A DNA stretch of 64,000 nucleotides from JAKAIY01 sp963809385 (GCA_963809385.1 CAWEJL010000006.1:186001-250000), one strand, 5' to 3'; positions 48,018-57,681 are shown, counted from the first letter of the stretch. Translations and numbers: made by a program. Notes: generated by a model from the sequence alone, not told the origin.

Positions 48018-48154
48018 GGCGAATGAATTCGCGCCTGGAGGGCCTGCGGCCACGAGGTCCGCCTGCGCGGACCCAGGTGCGGCAGCAGATCCCGGACCCG
48101 CGCAGGCGGGTCTTGTGGCGGTTGCGCCGCCCTTGAGGCGCGAATTCATTCGCC
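48018..48154. repeat. head-to-head pair of REP-like elements (REPIN-like)
   Basis: 48018-48073 and 48094-48154 are inverted copies of family B, so the ends read GGCGAATGAATTCGCGCC and its complement. The whole can fold into one long stem. It lies between the holin-like and endolysin genes. Confidence 0.85.
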
Positions 48155-48169
48155 CGCTTGCCCTACGCC

Positions 48170-49195
48170 CTAATACCGCAGCGTCTCGCCGGGGTAGATG
48201 AGGTCGCCGTTGTGGCTGTCGGGCTGGCCGTGGGCGCGGGCGGTGGCCTCGATGGTGTCGCGGTTAGGTGTGTAGAGCGACGCGCGCCAGTCGGACAGGC
48301 CGAGGCGGCGGGCGATGGCGACCAGGGTGTCGCCGGGCTGGACGGTGTAGATGCGCGGGCCGGGCGGCGGCGGCGCGGGCGGGTTTGGGTCGCCCATCAC
48401 GGCGGCGATCGAGCGCACGTAGTCGGGGCGCGCGAGGGCGGGCTGGTATTCCCAGAGCCAGATGGCCGTGTGGCCGTGGGCGCGGGCCTGGCGGGCCAGC
48501 GCCAGCGGGTCGTTGGCGCCGAACTCGGTGGTCAGGTCGAGCGCGGGCTGGATGCAGGTCTGACCTAGCGCGATCAACTGCGACTCGCGCGCCGCCAGCC
48601 AGTTGTTGTACTGCTGCGGGACCCAGGCGTTGACGCACGGCGCCAGCGCGCGGGTGACGCCCGACCAGTCCTGCTGGTAGGGGTCGGCCCAACTGGTGAC
48701 GTAGAGGAAGCCGGGGACGGGGCGCATCAGCGTGGCGAAATGCACGGCGTCGGCGGTGCGCCCGTTCCACTCGATCTCCATATCGGCGCAGACGGCGCCC
48801 TCGTTGGCGTCCATCATCTCGGCCAGCAGGCGGCACTCCTCGACGATCTGGTTGGCGCCGAAGCGCGGGCCGTAGCAGTAGGCGAAGGGCAGGTAGCCGC
48901 AGCCCTCAGCCAGCACGGCGGCGCGCTCCTCGCGCAGATGGGCGGCGGTCGCGTACCACGGGATGCCGCCGTCGAGCCGCTTGGGCGCGATAGTGTCCAC
49001 GCCCATCGCGCGGGCGGCCTTGGCCGCGCGGGCGAAGTCGGTCACGCTCCAGCGGGCGCACTCGACGCCGATGAAGAGGACCACCTTGCCGGTGATCGCG
49101 CTGGCCTTGGCGCAGTTCCCGATGGCGGGCCGCTGTGGCGCCGGGCTGGCGCTCGCGGCGCTGGCTGGGTTGTTGGTGTTGGGTTCGCTGGTCAT
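48170..49195 (-). CDS. endolysin-like glycoside hydrolase with LysM domain
   Basis: 341 residues from ATG 49195 (GGAGGAG upstream). The main domain looks like a TIM-barrel lysozyme-type hydrolase of the GH25/DUF1906 kind: VLFIGVECARWSV at the first strand, GVDTIAPKRLDGG, GAVCADMEIEWNG with acidic residues where the catalytic pair is expected, and HTAIWLWEYQPAL. The C-terminus is a LysM cell-wall-binding repeat, IYTVQPGDTLVAIARRLGL. It should cut peptidoglycan. Lies between tail and holin-like genes, as in phage lysis modules. Confidence 0.75.
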   Translation of the reverse strand: MTSEPNTNNPASAASASPAPQRPAIGNCAKASAITGKVVLFIGVECARWSVTDFARAAKAARAMGVDTIAPKRLDGGIPWYATAAHLREERAAVLAEGCGYLPFAYCYGPRFGANQIVEECRLLAEMMDANEGAVCADMEIEWNGRTADAVHFATLMRPVPGFLYVTSWADPYQQDWSGVTRALAPCVNAWVPQQYNNWLAARESQLIALGQTCIQPALDLTTEFGANDPLALARQARAHGHTAIWLWEYQPALARPDYVRSIAAVMGDPNPPAPPPPGPRIYTVQPGDTLVAIARRLGLSDWRASLYTPNRDTIEATARAHGQPDSHNGDLIYPGETLRY

Positions 49196-49244
49196 GGGTT
49201 TAACTCCTCCACACATTCATCATCCATCCACACATACAGGGGGC

Positions 49245-49365
49245 TGCTCTCGGCCTTGAAAGGCCGGAGCACGGCGCAAGCCCGGCGAAAGGCCGGAGCG
49301 CCGGCTGAAAACGCGCCGGCAGGGCATTTAGCCACGAGGTCCGCCGTGCGCCGACCCTTCAGGGC
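49245..49365. repeat. family C palindromes
   Basis: GGCCTTGAAAGGCCGGAGCAC and GGCGAAAGGCCGGAGCGCC, then CGTGCGCCGACCCTTCAGGGCC. Related arrays lie at 55133-55275 and 62500-62520. Confidence 0.65.
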
Positions 49366-49456
49366 CGATCGCGCCGCGCGCTACAATGGGCAGGCTGGCC
49401 GCGTTTGGCGGCTGGCGCGCACTATACGACTCTCTACAGGAAAGCGAGGCGAGGCG

Positions 49457-49927
49457 ATGGAGCCGGAGACGGCGGATTGCGTGGCGTGCCAGGCCAACCG
49501 GGGCGAGATTGTGGCGCCGGGTGGCGCGCTCTACGACGATGGCCTGTGGCGGCTGGAGCACACCTTCGAGCCGTTCCCGATGGTGGGCTGGCTGATCCTG
49601 AAGCCGTTGCGGCATGTCGAGAGCCTGGCGGACCTCACGCCGGACGAAGCCGCCGCGCTTGGCCCGCTGCTGCGGCGGATCACGGCCGCGATGACGGTGA
49701 CGCTGGCGCCCACGCGGGTCTATTCCGTGCTGCTGGCTGAAGCTGTCGCGCATGTCCATATCCATCTCATCCCCCGCGCCCCAGATCTGCCCGAGGCGTA
49801 TCGCGGCCCGCATGTCTTCGACCTGCTGAGCGCCGCTTTCAAGACGGGCCAGTCCAATGGCGACCCCGCCCAGGCGCGCGATGTCGCGCTGGCCATCAAG
49901 GCGCGGCTGGCGGAAGGCGGCGCGTGA
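49457..49927 (+). CDS. HIT-family protein
   Basis: 156 residues. The histidine triad is HVHIHLIPR near residues 98-106, with N-terminal CVACQANRGE, a half zinc site. Family members hydrolyse or transfer nucleotide monophosphates (Ap4A hydrolase, GalT-like or HinT-like). GAGGCGAGG precedes the ATG. It is on the opposite strand to the tail/lysis genes around it and so is probably not part of that cassette; its presence marks rearrangement there. Confidence 0.85.
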   Translation: MEPETADCVACQANRGEIVAPGGALYDDGLWRLEHTFEPFPMVGWLILKPLRHVESLADLTPDEAAALGPLLRRITAAMTVTLAPTRVYSVLLAEAVAHVHIHLIPRAPDLPEAYRGPHVFDLLSAAFKTGQSNGDPAQARDVALAIKARLAEGGA

Positions 49928-49950
49928 AGTCCCGGCGAGGGGAGGCGCCC

Positions 49951-50008
49951 GGCGAATGAATTCGCGCCTGTGGGGCGTCCCGCCACAAGACCCGCCTGCG
50001 CGGGTCCG
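49951..50008. repeat. REP-like element (family B)
   Basis: GGCGAATGAATTCGCGCCTG...CCGCCACAAGACCCGCC then TGCGCGGGTCC, between the HIT gene and the tail-hub gene. Confidence 0.8.
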
Positions 50009-50073
50009 GGTTTCGCGGGGCGAAGCGGAGCACGCGATGGTGAGGTAACACAAAATACACACTCGTTTCATGG

Positions 50074-51558
50074 TCACGCGCCGACCGTCGTCCAGGTTCC
50101 CGTCCAGGCGACGGGGCCGGAGGCGGCGGCGGTGACGGTGATCTCGCAGCCCCAGGGGGTGAGCGAGCCTGCCGTCACCGCTGGGCCGGAGCCGACGTTG
50201 GTGGCGCTGATCGGGGTGAAGGTCAGGCCGGTGGGCGTCTTGGCCAGCGTCGGGACGAAGCTGACCCCGACGCCGATGACCTGCCCGGCGCTGGCTGAGG
50301 GCGCGCGGATCGCGGCGAAGCCCATCTGCTGCGCGCCGGGCGACTGCGTGATGCGGTAGACGCCGCGACGGCGGCGCAGGGCGTCGTCGGTGAGCCGCAG
50401 GCGGGCGAGCAGGCCCTCGACGCGGTCGGCGTAGTTGTCCAGTTGCAGCGTCAGCGTGATGTCGCCGTCCGCCGTCTCGTGGTACTTCGTCTCGACGATA
50501 TAGAACTGGTTGACGCCGGGCTGCGGGCCGGTGGAGAGCGTCTGCCCGCGCGCCGCGAGCTCCGGCGTGAAGAGGTTGGCGCCGGCGCGGACGTGCGAGA
50601 GCGGGAGCGGCGCGCCGTTGGCGTCGCGGACGGCGCGCAGGACCATCTCGACCTTGCTGGTAGGCTGGCTGTAGGCGGCGAGCCAGGCCTGGGCGATGGT
50701 CGTCGCCTGCGCGGCGGTCAGCGGCAGCGCGCCCAGCGAGCGGCGCAGCTTGCGGCGGCGGAAGGGCGCGGAGCCCTGCGAGCCGTCGCTATTCAGCCGG
50801 GGATCGCTGACCGTCACCACGCCGGGACCGCTCGCGGGGTCTACATACGCCACCTGGGCGACGTTGTAGGCGCGCTCAGTGCTAGGGGCGACGCGCCAGC
50901 TGGCGATGTCCTCGCCCAGCGCGATGTAGCTGGTGGTGGCGAGGTCGCGCGGGTGGGCCAGCAGCCGCCACGTCGGGAAGCCCGCGCCGTCGGTGTGGCT
51001 GGGGTGGTCGTAGACGCTCCATGTGTAGTCGCCCAGCGCGCCCGTCAGGTCGTGCAGGATTTCCTCCAGGTTGGCGCCGTCGTAGACTGGCGTGAAGGTC
51101 GTCGCGGGCTGGTCGGGCAGAATCGCGGCGGTGTCCTGGTCGAGCGGCAGGTAGGCGGCGCGGCGGGCCAGCTCGGCGGCGATGATCGTCTGCGCGGTAG
51201 CGGGCGTCGTGTAGGCCGCGTCGTCGGGGTCGTCGCGCAGGCAGGCGCCCGCGCCCAGCGCCGTCAGCCAGAGGTATTCGCCGCCCGCCTCATCGAGGAC
51301 CAGCGCCGGGTCCGCCCACTCGCCCTGGAAGGCGGTGAATGGGCCGTCGCGTAGACAGACGCGCCCGAACAGTCCAAGCTCCGGGCGCGGGATGCGGGTG
51401 TCCGCCAGCCGCAGCCCGCAGGCCAGATCGCCGAAGCCGCCCGGCGCGACCGTCGTGAACTCCAGCTCCTCGATCTCCGCGCCATACTCGCCAACGATCA
51501 GCGGATAGCGGTTGGATGGCGGCGTGTAGGCGTAGAGCGCGAGCGTGTCACGGAGCAT
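50074..51558 (-). CDS. phage tail-hub/baseplate-like protein
   Basis: 494 residues, beta-rich, no signal peptide. VYDGANLEEILHDLTGALGDYTWSVYDHP followed by IASWRVAPSTERAYNVAQVAYVDP and QATTIAQAWLAAYSQPTSKVEMVLRAVRD resembles the hub and barrel of siphophage tail proteins (similar to ReqiPepy6 Gp37-type). The C-terminus is an Ala/Thr/Gly-rich strand-forming domain, perhaps for receptor binding. GAAAGGA lies before the ATG. It sits downstream of a Dit-like gene, the usual order at a tail tip. The assignment rests on pattern and neighbours. Confidence 0.55.
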   Translation of the reverse strand: MLRDTLALYAYTPPSNRYPLIVGEYGAEIEELEFTTVAPGGFGDLACGLRLADTRIPRPELGLFGRVCLRDGPFTAFQGEWADPALVLDEAGGEYLWLTALGAGACLRDDPDDAAYTTPATAQTIIAAELARRAAYLPLDQDTAAILPDQPATTFTPVYDGANLEEILHDLTGALGDYTWSVYDHPSHTDGAGFPTWRLLAHPRDLATTSYIALGEDIASWRVAPSTERAYNVAQVAYVDPASGPGVVTVSDPRLNSDGSQGSAPFRRRKLRRSLGALPLTAAQATTIAQAWLAAYSQPTSKVEMVLRAVRDANGAPLPLSHVRAGANLFTPELAARGQTLSTGPQPGVNQFYIVETKYHETADGDITLTLQLDNYADRVEGLLARLRLTDDALRRRRGVYRITQSPGAQQMGFAAIRAPSASAGQVIGVGVSFVPTLAKTPTGLTFTPISATNVGSGPAVTAGSLTPWGCEITVTAAASGPVAWTGTWTTVGA

Positions 51559-51587
51559 GGTGTGGGTGTCCTTTCATGTAGTAGGGG

Positions 51588-51771
51588 TGGGGCCTCACCA
51601 AGCCCCGTCTGACTACGGGGACCCCCCTGACCCCCTCTCCCTGCGGGGCGAGGGGGAACCCGCTGCGGGCGCCCCGCGTGAAGGGCTGGCCCTCTCGCCG
51701 CGTGAGGAATGCTTGCCATGGGCCTTCTCCTCCGCAGAGGAGAACGCTACGCCGGAGGCCGGATGAGGCCC
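51588..51771. repeat. 184-bp MITE-like element (family A, long form)
   Basis: Begins GGGGCCTCACC and ends GGATGAGGCCC. It contains CCCCGTCTGACTACGGGG and GGCCTTCTCCTCCGCAGAGGAGAA. Similar along its length to 55370-55552 and, more distantly, to 58164-58317. Confidence 0.85.
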
Positions 51772-51783
51772 TCCGCGCCCTCA

Positions 51784-52182
51784 TCACACCCCCGCCAGGC
51801 GCGCCAGGCCGCCGGGGCGACGCCAGACGCGGTTGAGGGCCTGATCGCGCTGGCGGCCCCAGGCCGCGAGGGCGCCGTGGAGGGCGCCGCGCTCGGCTCC
51901 GGTGAGCGCGAGCGGCTCGGACGGGATCGGCGCGGTGGGGTCCAGCGCCGTCAGCGGCGAGATGGCGCCGGGCGCGGCGGTGGCATGGGGCCAGGCGCTG
52001 TGGGCGCTGACCGGCTCGGCGGCTGGCCCGCGCGGGATGGCCTTGTGGGCGCGCGGATGTTTCGCGCGTGGATGTTTCGCGCGCGGGTGATGGGCGCGTG
52101 GCTTGCGCCCCTTGTGGCGCTTTCCGCCGCCGCCGCTGACGGGATCCCCGCCACCTGAGCCTACGGGCCGTATGCGCGCCAT
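51784..52182 (-). CDS. small basic protein of the tail cassette
   Basis: 132 residues. The first half is very basic with a HPRAKHPRAKHPRAHK repeat; the second half is helical (LTGAERGALHGALAAWGRQRDQALNRVWRRPGG). AAAGGAG plus CACACG precedes the ATG, like its neighbours. No family. Position between Dit-like and hub genes suggests a small structural or assembly protein. Confidence 0.55.
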   Translation of the reverse strand: MARIRPVGSGGGDPVSGGGGKRHKGRKPRAHHPRAKHPRAKHPRAHKAIPRGPAAEPVSAHSAWPHATAAPGAISPLTALDPTAPIPSEPLALTGAERGALHGALAAWGRQRDQALNRVWRRPGGLARLAGV

Positions 52183-52213
52183 AGCGTGTGTCTCCTTTCA
52201 TTGGGAGGGTGGG

Positions 52214-52298
52214 CCTCACCCCCAACCCCTCTCCTCTGCGGAGGCGAGGGGAGCTTCGTTTCGCCTCTCCTCGCGGGAGAGGGGGTCAGGGGGTGAGG
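52214..52298. repeat. 85-bp MITE-like element (family A)
   Basis: Terminal CCTCACCCCC and GGGGGTGAGG with inner CCTCTGCGGAGG and CTCTCC/GGAGAG palindromes. It lies between two cassette genes. Confidence 0.85.
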
Positions 52299-52301
52299 TG
52301 G

Positions 52302-55041
52302 TCAGCGTGGGTAGAGGTAGAGCGGCGTGTAGACGAGGTCGCAGGCGACGGGCAGCACAGCGCCCGCGCCATCCGCCATCAGCGCTGTGAGCTGGTTGAC
52401 GCCCGCGCCGCCCGCGCCGAGCCCGCCCGCGCCGGGCGCGCAGATGATGGTGGGATCGAGCGTCAGGAACGGGTCGGCGCCGCTGTTGACGCCGATCGAG
52501 CCGCTGGACTGCGTGCCGGGTCCGCCGCCGCCGCGCGCGGGATTCGCCAGCGCCGCCGCTTCGATGGAGAGCGTGGCCGCCGGGCCGCTGGCTGGGTCGC
52601 CGCGCGTGGTCAGCAGGCCGTCGGCGTAGAGCCAGAGCCAGCTCGCGGTGACGGCGAAGGGGCCGTTGGCGGGATTGTTGGCGACGCCGAGCAGTAGCGA
52701 GCCATCCACCGGCAGCAGCGCCTGCCAGTTGGCGCGGAACGCCGCCCCGCTGGCGGAGATGTCCTGCCACTGCGCGCGCGGCGTCAGATAGCCCTGCGCC
52801 GGGCTGCCCAGCGCCCCGGTGGGCAGCGCCGGGACAGGCGCCTGCCCCGAATCCGTCACCGTCCAGAGCGAGGCGGCGGCCAGCGGCGCGCCCCACGGGC
52901 CGTTATACTGTCCCGTCTGGTCGCTCAGATTGCTGGCCCCAAACCACGCCTGCGACCGCTGCTGCGTCACCACGCGCGTCTGGACGTTGGGCAGATTGGC
53001 GATGGCTCTGGGCGGACCAGAACCGCCCGAAGAGGTGATAGACGCCCAGCATATCCCCCGGCGCGAAGCTGAATGCGCGCGGATTGAAGCCCGCGCCGAG
53101 CGTGGTGGTGAGGTAGTAGCCGCCGTAGCTGGCGCTATCGAGCGCGGCGGCGATGGAGGGCGTCGCGCCGCCGGGGTTGGCGGGCTGGTAGCCAGCGCTC
53201 CCGCCCACCAGCAGCGCGGCCGCCGACGCCGACCCGCGCCGCGCCAGCGCCCATGTCAGGCTGGAGCCGAGCGGCCAGCTCGCCAGATACGTCCCGATCA
53301 GCGCGGCGGCGGGCGCGGGCAGATCGCCCAGCAGGCCGGAGACGAGCAGTTGCGCGGGCGCCTGGGGGAAGCGCAGCTCGCAGTAGGGCATCGTGGCCGC
53401 GCCGGTCGCGGTCTGGTCCCAGCACTGGGCGTTGTCGAACCAGACGGTCGCGCCCGCCGACTCGCCAGCTACGCCGATGTCTACTACGCGCAGCATCAGA
53501 TCGGCGTAAGCGGTGTTGGCGCCGGTCGCTATTGAGCCGGAGAGCCGCGTCCATGACGCCTGATCGCCAGCCAGCGATTGAAGCAGCGTCTGCCGTAGCT
53601 GCGTCCCGCTGGCGTCGTATTCGGTGAGATAGAGCCGCGTCGAGGCGCCCGCGGAGAGGCCCGCGGACTTCATCCACGCTGACGCTTGCAGCGTATCCCC
53701 GGCGGCGGAGACGGGGATGGCGCTCAGCGCTCCCGTGGGCGATCCGCCGGTATAGAGCCGCCAGCAGGCGTCTACGGTCCCCGCCGGGGGCAGGTCGATG
53801 CGCGCCGCGCCGGTACTGGCGACTGGCCCGCCGCCGTAGGTGTTGGCGCCTGACTGCTCCCACGCGCCCGCCGACTGCCCGCTGGGCGTGTCGCCCGTCG
53901 TGGCGGGCTGGAATATCCAGCCGCCAGGGCCGAAGAGCGAGACGCTCAGCACCCCGGCGAACGCGCCGCCCACGGCGAGCGACGCCCCTGACGCCTGAAA
54001 GCCCGCCTTGCCGCTGAGCGCCGTCGCCGCGTCCGCCGTCGCCACCGGACCCAGCGCCACCAACTGCGCCCCCAGCGCGCCGCCGCTATCGGCGTTCAGC
54101 GTCGCCGCCACCAGCGGTGGATTGCCCGCCACGCTGGGGAACTGCGTCAGCGTCACCCAGTACCACGACCCGCTGGTCAGCGCCGCCGTCGCGCTCGCCA
54201 GCGACGTGATCGCGCCGCCGATCGCGTGTGAGAGCGCCATCCCGCTCGCGCCGTTGGTGATGTTGCAGGAGAGATAATTCGCGCCATTGGTGAAATGGAA
54301 GAAGAACCGCGCGATCAGCCCCGTCTGCCACTGGAAGCGGACCCGCAGCGTGTTGAGCGCGCCCCACGCCGCCGAGCCATACGTCACGATGCTTCCGGCG
54401 GGCATCGTCATCACGCTCGCGGAGGCGCTGGGCGCGGAGCCGCTGGCCACGGTGTAGGCGTTGACGGTGGCGAAGCTGTCGCTGAAGACCGAAACGCCGG
54501 GGCCAGAGGGCGCGCCAAAGCCAGCGTTCATGACGAGGTTCTGCAGGGTGACGCGGTCGCCGCGCATCCCCGGCCGCGTGACGAAGACAAGCTCTACCGG
54601 CTCGACTTGCAGCGCCAGCCACTCCCGCTCGCTGGCTGGGACGCTGTGCGCCGCGCCCACTACGTCCAGGTAGACGGGGCTGGCGGCGCCGGGGGCCTGC
54701 CAGAGGAGGGTGATGGGCAGGGCGGGCGGCGCGTCCACCCAGGCGACCAGCGCGCGGATGACGGCGGCGAGGTCGCTGGCGCTGGCCATCGGGCCGAGGA
54801 TCAGCCGCGCGCCCACTCGCCGGTTGTGGCGGTAGAGCGCCCGCGCGGCGCGCTCGCCCGGCGTGCGCGCATTGCCGGTCAGGGCCAGCTCGCGCGGCGG
54901 CGGCGCGAGGTCCAGCTCGCCATCCAGCAGCGTGAACGTCACGCCGTCGTTCAGGTCGAGCGGCCCGCCCAGCTGTGGATGCGCGCCGAATACACCCGTC
55001 TGGGGGTCCGTCCACCCCAGCCGCAACACTGTCGCTCCCAT
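52302..55041 (-). CDS. large Dit-like phage tail protein, one frameshift
   Basis: About 912 residues. The N-terminal 170 residues (LRLGWTDPQTGVFGAHPQLGGPLDLNDGVTFTLLDGELDLAPP to EWLALQVEPVELVFVTRPGMRG) resemble siphophage distal tail proteins. The middle contains two jelly-roll/LamG or carbohydrate-binding-like domains (NLVMNAGFGAPSG; WRLYTGGSPTGALSAIP; ASWTRLSGSIATGANTAYADLMLRVVDIG; VWFDNAQCWDQ). The last part (QAWFGASNLSDQTGQYNGPW onward) is in another frame from about 53005. It probably forms the tail tip and binds glycans. No capsid, terminase or tape-measure gene is present in the window. Confidence 0.6.
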
Positions 55042-55048
55042 CGCCCCA

Positions 55049-55104
55049 CCTCACCCCCCGGCCTCACCCCCCGGCCCCCTCGCCTCTGCGGAGGCGAGGG
55101 GGAG
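55049..55104. repeat. GC-rich palindrome (family A)
   Basis: CCTCACCCCCCGG repeated twice, then CCCCTCGCCTCTGCGGAGGCGAGGGG. Confidence 0.8.
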
Positions 55105-55132
55105 GACGTATCCCAGCCCGCGTCTGGCGCGC

Positions 55133-55275
55133 CCGGCCTTGAAAGGCCGGGGCACGCGACGGGGCCTTGAAAGGCCGGGGCGTACCGGGCATTTATGCCC
55201 TCGCCCCGTGCGCCGGCCCTTCAGGGCCGCGCCGTCTACGCGCCCCGTGCGCCGGCCCTCAGGGCCGCGCCGTAC
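55133..55275. repeat. array of family C palindromes
   Basis: Four units: two GGCCTTGAAAGGCCGGGGC, then CGGGCATTTATGCCC, then two GTGCGCCGGCCCTCAGGGCCGCGCC-type inverted copies. Confidence 0.8.
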
Positions 55276-55296
55276 CCCGCCACGCAAGTTAGTCTA

Positions 55297-55308
55297 GAAC
55301 ATGTGTTT
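55297..55308 (-). promoter_or_regulatory. LexA-like SOS box upstream of the tail cassette
   Basis: GAAC-ATGT-GTTT fits the Gram-positive-type LexA core GAAC-N4-GTTY. It lies in an AT-rich patch 256 bases upstream of the Dit-like gene. Confidence 0.4.
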
Positions 55309-55369
55309 TATGCGTGGCAAGGGGCGCCCGGCAGGCTGTGGGGGCGTGTGGCGGGGGAAGGGTGGGCGT

Positions 55370-55552
55370 GGGGGCTACCGAGCCCCGTCTGACTACGGGG
55401 ACCCCCTGGCCCCCTCTCCTCTGCGGAGGCGAGGGGGAAGCCGGTGGGGGCGTGACTGGTGGGTGGCAAGCCGTCACGCCCTGTGAGAAACGTTCGTATT
55501 GGGCCTTCTCCTCCGCAGAGGAGAGGGTGGCCGGAGGCCGGGTGAGGCTCCC
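55370..55552. repeat. 183-bp MITE-like element (family A, long form)
   Basis: CCCCGTCTGACTACGGGG near the left end and GGCCTTCTCCTCCGCAGAGGAGAG near the right end, parallel to the copy at 51588-51771. From here to 55725 no gene is supported. Confidence 0.85.
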
Positions 55553-55725
55553 TGAATGTACGCAATACCGCGTAGTCAGTAAAACGCGCATAACGACAAC
55601 GAAGACTGCCCGTTTCAGTGACAGAATCTCAGACGTGTTGGGGTGTTTGCGTGTCTCCGCGACACCAGGCGTCATAGACCTGTGTGGTAGGTATTGGGAG
55701 TGTGTCCTAGAGAGGGGAAACTCAC

Positions 55726-56127
55726 GTGTCCACGGCTCGGTATTTTGTGGCGCTCGGGATCGAAGCGCTCCTGGGCCTATTCATGGCCCTCGACGCCTAT
55801 AGCCTGTTCACTCTGTCGGTACCCAGCATGACGAGTCTCCTCGTGGCGCTCCACTATCCAGGCTGGTACTTGCAATTGGCCGGTGTTGTCGCCACCGTTG
55901 GGGCGATCGGGCTGCTCGTTGGGCTTTTCATCCGCCCGGTGGGCGCGGCCGCCACGCTGTGGATGGTCTGCTACTTCATCGTCGCCACCTTCAGCCACCT
56001 CCTGAAGGGTGACGTGAAAGATCTTGGCCTACCTCTGGCGTTCCTGGTAATTTCCGCGCTCCTCGTCGCGCTGCGCTGGGGTGATGTGACCGCGCTGCTG
56101 AAATCCCGTCAACTCGCCAAGGTCTGA
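55726..56127 (+). CDS. DoxX-like membrane protein, copy 1 (intact)
   Basis: 133 residues from GTG 55726 with GAGAGGGG eight bases upstream. Four membrane helices: LGIEALLGLFMALDAYSLF, WYLQLAGVVATVGAIGLLVGLF, VGAAATLWMVCYFIVATF and LGLPLAFLVISALLVALRW. The pattern matches DoxX-like proteins, some of which link to quinone or redox stress. Two further copies in the window (57678 and 61868) are broken, so this is probably the only working one. Confidence 0.85.
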   Translation: MSTARYFVALGIEALLGLFMALDAYSLFTLSVPSMTSLLVALHYPGWYLQLAGVVATVGAIGLLVGLFIRPVGAAATLWMVCYFIVATFSHLLKGDVKDLGLPLAFLVISALLVALRWGDVTALLKSRQLAKV

Positions 56128-56130
56128 AGC

Positions 56131-56236
56131 CGCCTGGCGGCTCAAGCCGCGCCTGAAGGGCCTCATGCGGGAACCCCGAACCCGCATGAGGGCTTCGCTC
56201 CACTCGCCTCGCGGCCCACAACGTCCGCCTGCGCGG
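56131..56236. repeat. REP-like element (family B, interrupted)
   Basis: GGCGGCTCAAGCCGCGCCTGAAGGGCC at the left and GCGGCCCACAACGTCCGCCTGCGCGGAC at the right, split by a CCTCATGCGGG...CCCGCATGAGGG hairpin. Confidence 0.7.
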
Positions 56237-56339
56237 ACGCCTACCAGCCGCCCTGTCACCCGCCCGTACTCTATTCCGATGCGCTATACTGTGGCTGCAA
56301 ACAGGCGATGGAGTCATGAGCGAAGAGGAGCGAGCGGCG

Positions 56340-56660
56340 ATGGAGAGCGGGACGCAGGCGGTACAGAGCTACTTCAATACGGTCAGGGATATCTACGCGC
56401 GGGGTAACGCGACCGAGCATAGCTACCGCCCGGCGCTGCAAGCGCTGCTCCAGGCCACCAGCGACAAGATCACCGCTACCAACGAGCCGAAGCGCATCGC
56501 CTGCGGCGCGCCGGACTTCGCCATCACACGCGCGGCGACGTCTGGCGCGCGCACGGCTGAGCACTACCAGCGGACGCTGGCGGCGCTGGCGGAGACGGCG
56601 GCGCTGATGGGGAAAGTGGATGAGGTGATCGAGGAGGCGGGCGGCTGGCCGCTGGGGTGA
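56340..56660 (+). pseudogene. collapsed restriction-modification methyltransferase gene
   Basis: 106 residues from ATG 56340, with GAGGAG nine bases upstream (an upstream ATG at 56316 is possible). The N-terminus AVQSYFNTVRDIYARGNATEHSYRPALQALL is the opening of type ISP or Eco57I-like N6-adenine DNA methyltransferase/nuclease proteins, normally about 1,000 residues long. The C-terminus RTLAALAETAALMGKVDEVIEEAGGWPLG is the family tail. Everything between (nuclease, SAM-binding and NPPY motifs, target recognition) is missing in phase, so a large internal deletion has fused the ends. It cannot act as a methyltransferase. Confidence 0.65.
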
Positions 56661-56914
56661 GGCCGCGAGTGGGCACGGCCAGCCATGATCCGCTCCATCT
56701 ACTCTACTACGCGGTTGGCGCCTTGCTTGCTATTCAGGGGAGCGGCGGACTTGAAACGAGCTGGCGAAGATACGGGCGCGCGGAGCGTGAGGTTTCCCGC
56801 GCGCGCTGTGCAGGAGCCACGATTCCCCACCCGCTCGATCAACGATGGTTCACGATGCGCTGAGTGGGAGATGGACATGCGGGATACTCGAGGCGGAACT
56901 GGACGGCCAGAGCG

Positions 56915-57681
56915 ATGAGCAGGCTTGGCAAAATGGCGCGCAAGAAAGCCCTCAAGCTTGTGGCGCAGATCTTCCCCTTGAACTCGGTGCGCGTCTGGGC
57001 GCTGCGCCGGGCTGGCTATCACGTCGGCAAGCAGGTGTACATCGGCGAGGGCTTGATTGTCGTGGATGATCTGGATAGCGACCTGTGCACGCTGTCCATC
57101 GGCGACCGGGCGGCGATCGCGCCGCGCGTGATCGTCGTGCTGGCATCCTACGCCAACAATTCGCGGCTGCGGGATGAGCTGGGAGACACGCTGGGCAACG
57201 TCACGATCGGCGCCGATGCGTGGATCGGCGCGAGGCCATCCTCCAGCCCAATGTGGCCATCGGCGAGCAGGCGATCGTCGCGACGAGCGCGGTCGTGCTC
57301 ACGGACGTGCCGGCGCGGACGATTGCCGGCGGCATTCCCGCGCGGATCATCGAAGTCTGGACAGGCTCCCAGCGGCGCTGGAGACCAGTCAAGTCGCGAA
57401 GAACGATTGAGTGGTCCCCGCCCGCGCCCATGCGCGTTGCCCCATGCGCGTTGCCCCATGCGCGTTGCCCCATGCGCACCCCAGATCACCACGCGCGGGC
57501 GGCCACGCCTACACCATTCCGCGTAGCCAGCGCAGGAAGCGTAACGGTTGCACAGGCGGCTCGTTCCAAGGGAGCCATCCCCATCCTGTTGGGGGTGGCT
57601 TGCGCCGCGCTCCAACGCCGCCGCAAACGTGTGTGGGGGTTGTGGCGCGGCTTCCCTCAGAGGGGAGTCGGTACCGAGTGA
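56915..57681 (+). CDS. hexapeptide-repeat acyltransferase, one frameshift
   Basis: Start ATG 56915 (MSRLGKMARKKALKLVAQIFPLNSVRVWALRRAGYHVGKQVYIG), a typical lead-in of LbH-fold acyltransferases. Left-handed helix repeats follow: IGEGLIVVDD, LSIGDRAAIAPRVIV, VTIGADAWIGA; after a frame change near 57230, ILQPNVAIGEQAIVATSAVVLTDVPARTIAGGIPAR. This is the CatB/WbbJ/maltose-acetyltransferase group, transferring an acyl group from acyl-CoA to a sugar. The second frame runs on through a 14-bp tandem repeat to 57681, much longer than usual, so the true end is probably near 57410. Possibly acts in surface polysaccharide synthesis with the nearby GT39. Confidence 0.7.
57427..57477 (+). repeat. 14-bp tandem repeat, 3.6 copies
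   Basis: CCCATGCGCGTTGC, perfect in three copies. As 14 is not a multiple of three, each copy shifts the reading frame. Confidence 0.9.
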
